64,000 bases of DNA from Actinomyces haliotis (GTDB taxonomy: Bacteria; Actinomycetota; Actinomycetes; Actinomycetales; Actinomycetaceae). Within the stretch, counting starts at the first letter, position 1. The number at the start of each line of letters is the position of its first letter. Below the pieces are notes generated by a model that saw nothing but the letters and a program-made list of their open reading frames with translations, was not told where the DNA came from and did not search any database. Made by a program: the position numbers and the translations under genes. Shown here piece by piece: positions 26,195-34,931 of this stretch. The stretch is from contig NZ_JACWNA010000007.1 in NCBI RefSeq assembly GCF_015355765.1, forward strand, positions 62,001-126,000, written 5' to 3'.

Positions 26195-26234
26195 TTGCAA
26201 ACTTTTCACGCGCCGGTTACATTCGTTTGCGCAA
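26195..26234 (+). promoter_or_regulatory. malE promoter with overlapping LacI-type operator elements
   Basis: TTGCAA (26195-26200) and TACATT (26218-26223) form a -35/-10 pair with 17 bases between them. The -35 lies in TTGCTTGCAAAC, and TTGCGCAA, a perfect 8-base palindrome at 26227-26234, covers the expected transcription start. Both resemble LacI-family half-sites. The LacI regulator encoded at 32534 is the obvious candidate to bind them. Confidence 0.6.
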
Positions 26235-26281
26235 CGGGTCCATCCCCCATGACGACCCCCTCGATTCGAAGGAGAATCACG

Positions 26282-27562
26282 GTGACTCTCAACCGCCGGT
26301 CTTTCCTGTCCATGACCGCCATCGCCACCACCCTCGCCGCCGCCGCAGCCTGCGGCTCGGACGACTCCAGCTCCTCGACGGCCACCGACGCCGCCTCCGG
26401 CGACGCCAGCTCCACCGCGGTCGCCCGCGACGCCAACGCCGACCTCGTCATCTGGGCCGACGAGAAGAAGTCCGACTCGCTCAAGGACGCCGCCAAGAAG
26501 TGGGGCGACTCCCAGGGCATCACGGTCGCCGTCCAGACCGTCGCCAACGAGCTTCAGTCCACCTTCGTCACGGCGAACCAGGCCGGCAACGGCCCGGACA
26601 TCGTCGTCGGCGCGCACGACTGGCTGGGCAACCTCGTCCAGAACGGCGCGATCTCCCCCGTCACCATCGCCGAGGACGCGAAGTCCAACATCTCCAAGGT
26701 CGCCCTCGACGCCATGACCTACGACGGCCAGTACTACGGCGTTCCGTACTCCGTCGAGACCCTCGGCCTCTTCGTCAACAAGAAGCTCACGCAGGAGGCC
26801 GAGCCGGCCACCATCGAGAAGCTCGTCGAGGCCGGCAAGGCCGCGGGCACCGAGGCGATCCTCTCGCTCCCCGTCGGCGAGGCGGGCGACGCCTACCACA
26901 TGGAGCCCATCTACACCTCTGCGGGCGGCTACCTCTTCGGGAAGAACTCCGACGGCACGCTCAACGCCAAGGACTGCGGCGTCGGCGCCGAGGGATCCCT
27001 CAAGGCAGCTGAGAAGATGGGCGAGCTCGGCAAGGAGGGCGTCCTCAAGACCTCCATCACCGGCGACAACGCGATCTCCCTGTTCACCGACGGCAAGGCG
27101 CCGTACCTCGTCTCGGGCCCGTGGGCCATCTCGGACGTCGAGAAGGCCGGCATCGACTACGCCCTGGTCAAGATCCCTGGCTTCGACGGCATGGAGGGCG
27201 CCCGCCCCTTCGCCGGCGTCAACGGCTTCTACATCGCCTCCAAGGGCAAGAACGCCGCCTTCGCGCAGACCTTCGTCGCCGACGTCATCAAGGACACGAC
27301 GATCACCAGGGCCATGTTCGACATCAACCAGCTCCCGCCGGTGCAGACCGACCTCGCCGACGAGCTCAAGGACGAGTACCCGAACATGGTGACCTTCTCC
27401 CAGCTGGCCACCGACAACGCGGACCCGATGCCGTCCATCCCGGAGATGGCCGAGGTCTGGACGCCGCTGGGCAAGGCCGAGGCCAACATCATCAAGGGCG
27501 CGGACGCCGACTCCACGATGAAGTCTGCGGGCGACGCCATCAAGCAGGCCATCGGCGCCTGA
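26282..27562 (+). CDS. malE: Maltose/maltodextrin-binding lipoprotein
   Basis: A 426-residue extracellular solute-binding protein. The signal NRRSFLSMTAIATT has a twin arginine motif and ends in a lipobox AAAAAC, so it is probably Tat-exported and lipid-anchored. The mature part follows the MalE pattern: VIWADEKKSDSL, AHDWLGNLVQNG, YYGVPYSVETLGLFVNKKL, MEPIYTSAGGYLFG and APYLVSGPWAISDV, the last typical of maltose binding. It should deliver maltodextrins to the MalF-MalG channel encoded next. The GTG start has an AAGGAGA site. A strong hairpin follows the stop. Confidence 0.92.
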   Translation: MTLNRRSFLSMTAIATTLAAAAACGSDDSSSSTATDAASGDASSTAVARDANADLVIWADEKKSDSLKDAAKKWGDSQGITVAVQTVANELQSTFVTANQAGNGPDIVVGAHDWLGNLVQNGAISPVTIAEDAKSNISKVALDAMTYDGQYYGVPYSVETLGLFVNKKLTQEAEPATIEKLVEAGKAAGTEAILSLPVGEAGDAYHMEPIYTSAGGYLFGKNSDGTLNAKDCGVGAEGSLKAAEKMGELGKEGVLKTSITGDNAISLFTDGKAPYLVSGPWAISDVEKAGIDYALVKIPGFDGMEGARPFAGVNGFYIASKGKNAAFAQTFVADVIKDTTITRAMFDINQLPPVQTDLADELKDEYPNMVTFSQLATDNADPMPSIPEMAEVWTPLGKAEANIIKGADADSTMKSAGDAIKQAIGA

Positions 27563-27570
27563 TGTCAGCC

Positions 27571-27620
27571 GCGACGGGGCCGGTGGGACGGCTCCCCCGC
27601 CGTCCCACCGGCCCCGTCGC
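27571..27620. terminator. Intercistronic stem-loop between malE and malF
   Basis: A perfect 21-bp stem (27571-27591 with 27600-27620) and an 8-base loop, eight bases after the malE stop. In a co-directional operon it probably acts as a partial terminator or mRNA-end stabiliser that keeps malE expression above that of the permeases. Confidence 0.7.
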
Positions 27621-27726
27621 GCACCCCGGGCACCGCCGCCCGTCCCTCCCCGCCCACCACGTCTCCCCAGCCTCTGCCCTCATGCCCCGACGCCCGCGCA
27701 GCGCGGCGCGCTGAAAGGATCCGACC

Positions 27727-29310
27727 ATGTCGTCCGCCCTCACGAACGCGAGCGGCCCGAAGGAGAGGACCACGACCATCCGCTCGGTCATCGGTCGCGT
27801 CCTCGTCCTCGGCGCCACCCTCGCGGTAGCGATCTACCTCATCCCCCTGCTCATCCAGTTCAAGATGTGGATGTGGCTCGGAGTCGTCGTGCTCAGCGCG
27901 CTGGCGATCTTCTTCCTCTACTCGACGAAGCGCTTCGTGCCCGCCAAGTACATGTTCCCAGGCACCTTCTTCCTCGCCGTCTTCCTCATCGTCCCGATCA
28001 TCCTCACGATCCAGACGGCCTTCACGAACTTCGGCGACGGATTCCGCGGGACGAAGGAGGACGCGATCACCTCGATCACGAACAACTCCGTCCAGCAGAA
28101 GGCGGACTCCCCGATCTACAACATGACGGTGGCGACGACCGGCACGGCCGCTGACGGCCCGTACACGCTCTTCCTCGTCGACCCCGAGAGCGGCTCCGTC
28201 CTCTACGGAGCCGACGGTGAGAAGGTCCAGAAGGCCAAGAGCTCCGACGTCACCGTCAAGGGCGGCTTCGTCACCGACGCGAAGGGCTACACGGTCCTCA
28301 CGCCCAAGGAGATCAACACGTCCTACAAGACGATCTCCGCGCTCACGCTCTCCGTCGACGAGAACACCGCGATCAAGGTCCAGGGCGTGCGCAACGCCTT
28401 CCAGGGCACGAAGACGATGGTCTACGACGAGAAGACCGACTCAATCACGAACACGACTACCAACACGACCTACACGGTCCAGAAGGTCGGCAAGTCGGAG
28501 TACTTCGTCGACTCGCACGGCAACAAGCTCGCCCAGTCCTGGAAGCAGAACGTCGGCCTCGCCAACTTCCAGGAGCTGTTCTCGAACACCTCCCTGGTCA
28601 AGCAGCTCGCCGGAGCCTTCTGGTGGACGCTCATCTTCGCGGCCGGCTCGATGCTCCTGACCTTCGTCCTGGGCTACTTCCTCGCCCTCACCCTCAATGA
28701 CGACCGCGTCCGCGGGAAGAAGCTCTACCGCTCCTTCCTCCTCCTGCCCTACGCCGTCCCGGGATTCATCTCCCTGCTCATCTGGTCGAACTTCTACAAC
28801 AAGGACTTCGGCCTCATCAACCAGACGCTGCACCTGAGCATCGACTGGCTCGGTGACCCGACGTGGGCCAAGGTCGCGGTCCTCCTCACCAACACCTGGA
28901 TGGGCTTCCCGTACATGTTCATCGTGTGCACTGGCGCCCTCCAGTCCATCTCGGGCGACCTCAAGGAGGCGTCGAAGATCGACGGCGCCTCCGGCTGGCA
29001 GACGACGACCCGCATCACGACGCCGCTCCTGCTCGTCTCCGTCGCCCCGCTGCTCGTGAGCACCTTCGCGTTCAACTTCAACAACTTCAACGCGATCCAG
29101 CTGCTCACCAAGGGCGGCCCCTTCGGCGCCGGCGAGTACACGCGCGGCGGCACCGACATCCTCATCTCGATGATCTACCGCATCGCCTTCGGCGGGAACG
29201 GCGCCGACTACGGCTTCGCCTCCGCGGTCTCCGTCATCCTCTTCGTCATCACCGGCGTTCTCGCCGCCATCCAGTTCCGGGCCACCGCGCGCCTGGAAGA
29301 CGTCAACTGA
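27727..29310 (+). CDS. malF: Maltose ABC transporter permease MalF (with large extracytoplasmic loop)
   Basis: A 527-residue permease. Three hydrophobic segments (about 26-98) are followed by a loop of about 190 residues facing outside, then five more. This is the E. coli MalF layout (514 residues) with its P2 loop, which contacts the binding protein. The ABC-contact EAA loop is EASKIDGASGWQ. The loop is rich in Thr, Asp and Lys, and includes TNTTTNTTYTV. An AAAGGATC site precedes the ATG. It forms the channel with MalG; no ATPase gene is nearby. Confidence 0.93.
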   Translation: MSSALTNASGPKERTTTIRSVIGRVLVLGATLAVAIYLIPLLIQFKMWMWLGVVVLSALAIFFLYSTKRFVPAKYMFPGTFFLAVFLIVPIILTIQTAFTNFGDGFRGTKEDAITSITNNSVQQKADSPIYNMTVATTGTAADGPYTLFLVDPESGSVLYGADGEKVQKAKSSDVTVKGGFVTDAKGYTVLTPKEINTSYKTISALTLSVDENTAIKVQGVRNAFQGTKTMVYDEKTDSITNTTTNTTYTVQKVGKSEYFVDSHGNKLAQSWKQNVGLANFQELFSNTSLVKQLAGAFWWTLIFAAGSMLLTFVLGYFLALTLNDDRVRGKKLYRSFLLLPYAVPGFISLLIWSNFYNKDFGLINQTLHLSIDWLGDPTWAKVAVLLTNTWMGFPYMFIVCTGALQSISGDLKEASKIDGASGWQTTTRITTPLLLVSVAPLLVSTFAFNFNNFNAIQLLTKGGPFGAGEYTRGGTDILISMIYRIAFGGNGADYGFASAVSVILFVITGVLAAIQFRATARLEDVN

Positions 29311-29331
29311 GCGCGGAAAGGACCCACCACC

Positions 29332-30288
29332 ATGGCACAGACCCAGCCCGTCGCCCCCACGCCCGCCCTCGACGCGGACAACCTCGAGGTCGTCAACCCG
29401 GACGACCCGGACGCTCCCCGCGAGAACAACAGGATGCCCTTCGGGCGCTGGTTCCAGGAGATCGGGTGGCGCCACCTCGTCGGCGTCCTCGCACTCATCT
29501 TCGCGGCCTTCCCGGTGCTGTACGTCATCAGCGCCTCACTCAACCCGCTCGGCACCGTCGCCTCGACGTCGATCATCCCGAAGCAGGTCTCGCTGGCGAA
29601 CTACCAGACCCTGCTCTCCGGCGCCCGGGGCCCCTTCCTCCGCTGGTACGGCAACACGATCATCGTGTGCCTCGTCGTCGCTGCCTTCCAGATCTTCTTC
29701 TCGGTCCTGGCCGCCTACGCCTTCAGCCGCTTCCGCTTCAAGGGCCGCCGCGGCGGCCTCCTGACGCTGCTGCTCATCATGATGTTCCCGACGACCCTGT
29801 CGATGATCGCCATCTACAACATGATGTCCGACATCGGCCAGGTCATCCCCGCCATCGGCCTCAACACGCTCGCCGGCTACTGCCTGGCCCTCATGGGTGG
29901 CGCGCTCGGCCAGGTCTGGCTCATCAAGGGCACCTTCGACACCATCCCGAAGGAGCTCGACGAGGCCGCCATCCTCGACGGCTGCTCGCACTGGCAGGTC
30001 TTCTACAAGATCCTCCTGCCCTCCCTCAAGCCGATCCTCGCGACGACCTTCCTCCTCGCCTTCGTCGGCATCATCTCCGAGTTCCTCATCGGCTCGATCT
30101 TCCTCACCGACGACTCGAAGAAGACCCTCGCCGTCGGCCTGTACGGCATGCTCTCCGGCGACCGCTCGAACAACCTCGGTCTCTTCGCCGCGGGCGCCGT
30201 CATGACGATGGTGCCGGTCATCGCCCTGTTCCAGTACCTGCAGAAGTACATCGTCGGCGGCGCCACCGCCGGCGCGGTCAAGGGCTGA
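29332..30288 (+). CDS. malG: Maltose ABC transporter permease MalG
   Basis: A 318-residue permease with a soluble N-terminal tail of about 45 residues, six hydrophobic segments and the EAA loop EAAILDGCSHWQVFYKILLP. TFLLAFVGIISEFLIGSIFL and the C-terminal FQYLQKYIVGG are typical of MalG. It lies 21 bases after malF with a GGAAAGGA site. It would couple with MalF to a shared MsiK-type ATPase encoded elsewhere. Confidence 0.93.
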   Translation: MAQTQPVAPTPALDADNLEVVNPDDPDAPRENNRMPFGRWFQEIGWRHLVGVLALIFAAFPVLYVISASLNPLGTVASTSIIPKQVSLANYQTLLSGARGPFLRWYGNTIIVCLVVAAFQIFFSVLAAYAFSRFRFKGRRGGLLTLLLIMMFPTTLSMIAIYNMMSDIGQVIPAIGLNTLAGYCLALMGGALGQVWLIKGTFDTIPKELDEAAILDGCSHWQVFYKILLPSLKPILATTFLLAFVGIISEFLIGSIFLTDDSKKTLAVGLYGMLSGDRSNNLGLFAAGAVMTMVPVIALFQYLQKYIVGGATAGAVKG

Positions 30289-30316
30289 CAGGGCGCGCAC
30301 CAGCGACCACCCGTGC

Positions 30317-30353
30317 CGACGGGCGGGGCCCCGACCCGGAGCCCCGCCCGTCG
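30317..30353. terminator. Hairpin after malG
   Basis: A 13-bp perfect stem (30317-30329 with 30341-30353) and an 11-base loop, in the 163-base gap before the GH13 gene. It probably ends or weakens transcription of malEFG. Confidence 0.6.
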
Positions 30354-30451
30354 CCGGTTCACCGGCCACGCACCGCGGCCTCGCCCCCCTCATGCCCCCT
30401 CTCCCCCATCCCCCCCCAGCTCTGACGACGATGACGACGAAGGACCTGCCC

Positions 30452-32476
30452 GTGACCTCACCGACGACGGCGGAGCTCCTCACGGAGCCGCACCACGACA
30501 CCGGTCCCGCGCACCTCGTGGGCGAGCGGCGCGAGGGCGCCGAGCTCACCGCCCGCCTGTGGGTCCCGGCGCCGCGGGCGCCCGAGCGCGTCGTCCTGCG
30601 GCAGGTCGTCGACGGCGAGCCCGCCGTCACCGACATGGAGCGCGTCTCCATCGAGCCCGGTGGCTCCTGGTGGGAGGGACCCGTCCGCCTCGTCAATCAG
30701 GTGAACCGCTACCGCTTCCTCCTCCTCGAGTCCGGGGCGGACCGGCCCTGGCTCTGGTACCAGCGCGACGGCCTGGCCGCCCACGACGTCCCCGACGCCA
30801 CCGACTTCCAGATCTCCCCCGAGGACGGTCTGCCCCAGTGGGTCCCCGACGCCGTCGCCTACCAGGTCTTCCCCGACCGCTACGCCGTCGGCGCCGCTAG
30901 CGCGCGGGTGCCTGAGGCCCCCGAGGAGGCGTTCACGCGTGCGGACGCCGACGGGCCCCGGACCGCAGAAGAGGCGGCGAGCACGCGCACTCCCCCGTCG
31001 TGGGCCGAGCCCCGTCCCTGGCTCGCCGAGCCTCCCGTCCACGGCCGCGTCACGGGCCGTGTCTGGTACGGCGGGGACCTCGACGGCGTCGCCGAGCACC
31101 TCAGCTGGATCCAGGACCTCGGCGCCGACACGGTCTACCTCACACCCGTCTTCCCGGCCGACTCCACCCACCGCTACGACGCGAGCAGCTTCGAGCGGGT
31201 CGACGAGCTCCTCGGCGGCGACGAGGCGCTCGCCCGCCTCGCGGCCGCCCTCCACGAGCGCGGCATGCACCTCGTCCTCGACCTCACGACGAACCACACG
31301 GGCGCCACCCACGACTGGTTCCGGGCCGCCGTCACCGACCCCGACTCGACCGAGGCGCGCTTCTACTCCTTCGAGCACCACCCCGACGTCTACGCCACGT
31401 GGCTCGGCGTCCCGTCGCTGCCCAAGCTCGACCACTCCTCGCCCGAGCTGCGCGACCGGCTCGTGCGCGGAGAGGGCTCCGTGACCGCCCGCTGGCTGCT
31501 GCCTCCCTACGAGGCCGACGGCTGGCGCACCGACGTCGCCAACATGACCGGCCGGCACGGCATGACGGACCTGGCCCACCAGGCCGCAGCCGACATGCGC
31601 GCCACCATGGCGCAGGTCGAGCGCCGCACAGGCCGCGAGACCTGGCTCGTCGCCGAGCACTTCCACGACGCCTCCGCCGACCTCACCGGACCCGGCTGGC
31701 ACGGCGCCATGAACTACATGGGTCTGACGCGCCCGCTGTGGGCGTGGCTCTCGGCCACCGAGGGCGAGGCGGCCCACCTCTTCGACCGTTGGCCCACGCC
31801 CGTTCCCCACCTGCCCGGGGACGAGGTCGTCGCCGGGGCGCGCCGCTACGCGGGCACGATCCCGCCGACCGCCCTCCAGCGCTCGATGAACCTCCTCGGC
31901 TCCCACGACACGCCCCGTGTGCGCAGCGTCGTCGGCTCGCACGAGCTGCAGATGGTGGCGGCCACCGCCCTGTTCACGGTGCCGGGCGTCCCCACCGTCT
32001 TCTCCGGCGACGAGCTCGGCGCGACGGGCACGACCGGAGAGCACTCGCGCACGACGATCCCCTGGGTGACGGGCGCCGACGGCGTCCAGGGCGACGAGGT
32101 CGCGGACCACGGCGCCTGGGGCGAGGTCGACCGCGAGGTCCTCGCCCACTACCGCGGACTGGCCCGACGACGTCGTGAGACGCCCGCCCTGCGCCGAGGA
32201 GGTCTACGCTGGGTCCACGCCGGGGCCGATCTGCTCGTCTGGCAGCGCACGCACCCGGACGGGGACGTCATCGTCGCCGTCGCCCGCGACGCCGCGGCCC
32301 AGGTGACCGTCCCCCTGGTCGCCCTGCCGGCCGAGGCCGTCGGCCGGGTCGAGAGCTTCGGCGCGGTGGGAGCGGTCGTCGAGGGCGAGGGCACCGACGC
32401 GACACTGGTCGTCAGCGCCGACGGGCCCGGATCGGTCCTCATCGACCTCGCCCGCACGACGCCCCCGACTCTGTGA
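30452..32476 (+). CDS. GH13 alpha-glucanase (neopullulanase/maltogenic amylase-like)
   Basis: A 674-residue GH13 enzyme. An N-terminal beta-domain (about 20-125, CBM34-like) precedes the barrel starting VAYQVFPDRY. All catalytic regions are intact: DLTTNH (277-282), nucleophile Asp361 in GWRTDVAN, acid/base Glu402 in VAEHFHD, and His485-Asp486 in LLGSHDTPR. There is no signal peptide, so it should act in the cytoplasm on maltodextrins imported by MalEFG. The GTG at 30452 is preferred because GAAGGA lies just before it; the in-frame ATG at 30431 lacks a site. A polar insert of about 40 residues (151-192) follows the first barrel strand. Confidence 0.88.
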   Translation: MTSPTTAELLTEPHHDTGPAHLVGERREGAELTARLWVPAPRAPERVVLRQVVDGEPAVTDMERVSIEPGGSWWEGPVRLVNQVNRYRFLLLESGADRPWLWYQRDGLAAHDVPDATDFQISPEDGLPQWVPDAVAYQVFPDRYAVGAASARVPEAPEEAFTRADADGPRTAEEAASTRTPPSWAEPRPWLAEPPVHGRVTGRVWYGGDLDGVAEHLSWIQDLGADTVYLTPVFPADSTHRYDASSFERVDELLGGDEALARLAAALHERGMHLVLDLTTNHTGATHDWFRAAVTDPDSTEARFYSFEHHPDVYATWLGVPSLPKLDHSSPELRDRLVRGEGSVTARWLLPPYEADGWRTDVANMTGRHGMTDLAHQAAADMRATMAQVERRTGRETWLVAEHFHDASADLTGPGWHGAMNYMGLTRPLWAWLSATEGEAAHLFDRWPTPVPHLPGDEVVAGARRYAGTIPPTALQRSMNLLGSHDTPRVRSVVGSHELQMVAATALFTVPGVPTVFSGDELGATGTTGEHSRTTIPWVTGADGVQGDEVADHGAWGEVDREVLAHYRGLARRRRETPALRRGGLRWVHAGADLLVWQRTHPDGDVIVAVARDAAAQVTVPLVALPAEAVGRVESFGAVGAVVEGEGTDATLVVSADGPGSVLIDLARTTPPTL

Positions 32477-32533
32477 CGCCGACGGCGGCGTCCTATCATC
32501 AGCAACGGCCCAGCGCAGAACCAAGGAGATCAC

Positions 32534-33568
32534 GTGCAGCAGCGCATCACTCTGGCCGACATCGCCGATCAGGCGGGTGTCTCCACGGCCACCGTCTCAC
32601 GCGTGCTCAACGGCAAGACGAACGTCGCCGAGGCGACCCGGCGCCAGGTGCTCGTGGCCCTCGACCTCCTCGGCTACGAGCGCCCGGAGAGCCTTCACCA
32701 GACCTCGCGCGGTCTCGTCGGACTCATCGTCCCCGAGCTGAGCAACCCGATCTTCCCGCTGTACGCCCAGGAGATCGAGCAGCTCCTGGCCCCCGGCGGG
32801 CACACCCCGCTCCTGTGCACCCAGACGCCCGGCGGCACGAGCGAGGACGAGTACATCGAGATGCTCGTCGATCGCGGGGTCGCCGGCATCATCTTCGTCT
32901 CGGGGCGTCACTCTGACACGGGCGGCGACGTCACCCGGTACCAGCGGCTGCGCGAGCGCGGCGTCCCGGTCGTCACCATCAACGGCAACGCCCCGACGAT
33001 CAAGGCTCCCAACTTCACCACGGACGACCGCACGGCGGCCCACATGGCGGTGGACCACCTCATCAGTCTCGGCCACCGGCGCATCGGCCTCGCGATCGGC
33101 CCGACCCGCTACGTACCCGCCGAGCGCAAGCGCGCCGGCTACGAGGACGGGATGCGGGCGGCGCTGCCGGGCGAGCCGCTGCGCGTCGTCGAGACGCTCT
33201 ACACCTACGAGGGCGGCGCGGCGGCGGCCCGGAGCCTCATCGAGCAGGAGTGCACGGGCATCGTGTGCGGCTCGGACATCATGGCGCTCGGCGTCATCCA
33301 GGGGGCGCGCTCCATGGGGCGCTCGGTGCCGCAGGACGTCAGCGTCATCGGCTACGACGACTCCCCCATGATCCCCATGACGAACCCGCCCCTGACGACA
33401 GTCCGCCAGCCGGTCGCGGCGATCAGCCGCGCGGCCGTCCAGACCCTCCTCGCGGCGATCAACGGCGAGGAGCAGTCGGACGCGGAGATGTTCTTCACCC
33501 CGGACCTCATCGTGCGCGGCTCGACGGCACCGGCGCCGAGCGCCGCGGCTCCGCTGCCCGGGGCCTGA
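32534..33568 (+). CDS. LacI-family transcriptional regulator (MalR-like)
   Basis: A 344-residue LacI repressor. The helix-turn-helix and hinge are ITLADIADQAGVSTATVSRV and LDLLGYERPES, followed by a periplasmic-binding-like effector domain (GLVGLIVPELSNPIFPLYAQ, HRRIGLAIGP, SVIGYDDSP). It closes the maltose island and most likely represses malEFG through the elements at 26195-26234, with maltose or maltodextrin as inducer. The GTG start has an AAGGAGAT site. A TATCAT box at 32494-32499 gives it a possible promoter of its own. Confidence 0.9.
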   Translation: MQQRITLADIADQAGVSTATVSRVLNGKTNVAEATRRQVLVALDLLGYERPESLHQTSRGLVGLIVPELSNPIFPLYAQEIEQLLAPGGHTPLLCTQTPGGTSEDEYIEMLVDRGVAGIIFVSGRHSDTGGDVTRYQRLRERGVPVVTINGNAPTIKAPNFTTDDRTAAHMAVDHLISLGHRRIGLAIGPTRYVPAERKRAGYEDGMRAALPGEPLRVVETLYTYEGGAAAARSLIEQECTGIVCGSDIMALGVIQGARSMGRSVPQDVSVIGYDDSPMIPMTNPPLTTVRQPVAAISRAAVQTLLAAINGEEQSDAEMFFTPDLIVRGSTAPAPSAAAPLPGA

Positions 33569-33715
33569 GACGACCTGGCACGCGCCCATCCAGCACCATC
33601 CGGAACGGCCTCGTCGACCGGTAGTGCCTGCGGGAGACGGGCCGCGCCCCGTCGTCCTCGCTCACGGCCGGGCGCCGAGCGTCGGGCCGGGACCGCGAGG
33701 CCGGTCGGGGCCCTC

Positions 33716-34915
33716 TCAGCGGGACCAGGTCCGGGCGAGCCTGCCTCCCAGCTCGGTGAGCCGCTGCCGGACGGCGTCGGGGCCGCCGTCGTCCCAGGAC
33801 GAGCCGAGCCCGACACCCATCTCCTCCAGCGCGTAGGAGGAGACGATCCCGGCCTCGGCGAGCTCCCCGCGCGGGACGACGCTGCGCCCGGCCACGAGCA
33901 CCGTCGGAAGGGCGAGAGCGGAGGCGGCGCTCCCGACGACGGCGGGCACGCAGTCGGCGAGGACGTCGTACACCTCCCCAGAGGAGGTGACGACGAGGTC
34001 GGCCTCGGCGACGGCGGCGTCGAGACCGAGCAGGTGCGCCATGACGCGGGCGCCCGGGAAGGCGCCGGCGCCGAGGGCCCGCAGGATGAGCGCGCTGCCG
34101 CCGGCCGCCCCGGTGCCCCAGGAGGACACGGAGAGGCGCTCGGCGAGGCTCGGCTGCCCGCCGAGGACCGGCAGTGATCCGGCCCTGGGGGTGGCGAGGT
34201 CCGTGAGGGCGCGGGAGGCACGGGCGCAGGCCTCCCGGTCGAGCTCCTGAGCCGTCTCCGGGGCGATGCCGGTGAGCGCGGGCAGGGCCTGCCCGGCACC
34301 GGACATGCCACCGAGCGGGGCGTCGTCGGCGAGGGCGAGGAGGAGGTCGCGGCCGTCGAGCAGCTCCCGGGCGCGCACGGCACCCCCGAGGCCCTCGAGC
34401 GCGCCGGCCCCGCCGTCGTGGACCGCGGAGCGGGACAGGCCGACGACGAGGGTGTCGCCGGTGTCGATGACGCCGAGCGCCTCGGCGATGACCTCGCCGA
34501 GGCCCGTGGAGGTCCCCTCCGCGGCCTCGCGGGCGGCCTGCGCGTGGTCCGCGGGCAGGGCGAGGAGCCGGGCGGCGTCGAGGAACCAGCTGCGCGCACC
34601 CTCGGGCGCCGCGCCCGGGCGGGGCACGCCCGGGGCGGCGAGGCGCAGCAGGTCGACCTCGCGGACGTCACCGAGGGGGCCGCGCGCGTGGAGGGCGGAG
34701 CGGGCGTCGACGGCGTCGGCGGGCACGGCCTGAGCGGCGCCCGGTCCGCCGTCCGGCACGGGCAGGGCCGTGACGAGGTCATCGGGGCGCGCCGCCGCCC
34801 AGCCGGTGGCGAGAGCCTGCGCGACGGTCCCTGCGCCGAGCCCCGTCGCGGGGTCGACGAGGGGTACGCCGCCGGGCTCGGGGTGCATGGCGCCGGTGGC
34901 CAGCAGGATCCTCAT
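33716..34915 (-). CDS. Glycerate kinase family protein
   Basis: A 399-residue protein. RILLATGAMHPEPGG at the start and GTGAAGGSALILRALGAGAF plus DLVVTSSGEVYD near residues 290-345 match the two-domain glycerate 2-kinase family (PF02595 type). Known members phosphorylate D-glycerate. The usual DGGEGT phosphate-loop of the first domain is not obvious here, and the last motif has SSGEVYD where GEGRLD is usual, so activity may be altered or substrate different. It follows the M20 dipeptidase gene by 16 bases. The start is taken at the ATG at 34915; no strong ribosome binding site is visible. Confidence 0.7.
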   Translation of the reverse strand: MRILLATGAMHPEPGGVPLVDPATGLGAGTVAQALATGWAAARPDDLVTALPVPDGGPGAAQAVPADAVDARSALHARGPLGDVREVDLLRLAAPGVPRPGAAPEGARSWFLDAARLLALPADHAQAAREAAEGTSTGLGEVIAEALGVIDTGDTLVVGLSRSAVHDGGAGALEGLGGAVRARELLDGRDLLLALADDAPLGGMSGAGQALPALTGIAPETAQELDREACARASRALTDLATPRAGSLPVLGGQPSLAERLSVSSWGTGAAGGSALILRALGAGAFPGARVMAHLLGLDAAVAEADLVVTSSGEVYDVLADCVPAVVGSAASALALPTVLVAGRSVVPRGELAEAGIVSSYALEEMGVGLGSSWDDGGPDAVRQRLTELGGRLARTWSR

Positions 34916-34931
34916 GCGGTCGCGGCCCTCG

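Noticed and set aside
30431-30451. Earlier ATG for the GH13 enzyme
   Set aside because: It is in frame but has no ribosome binding site, while the GTG at 30452 follows GAAGGA at the right distance.
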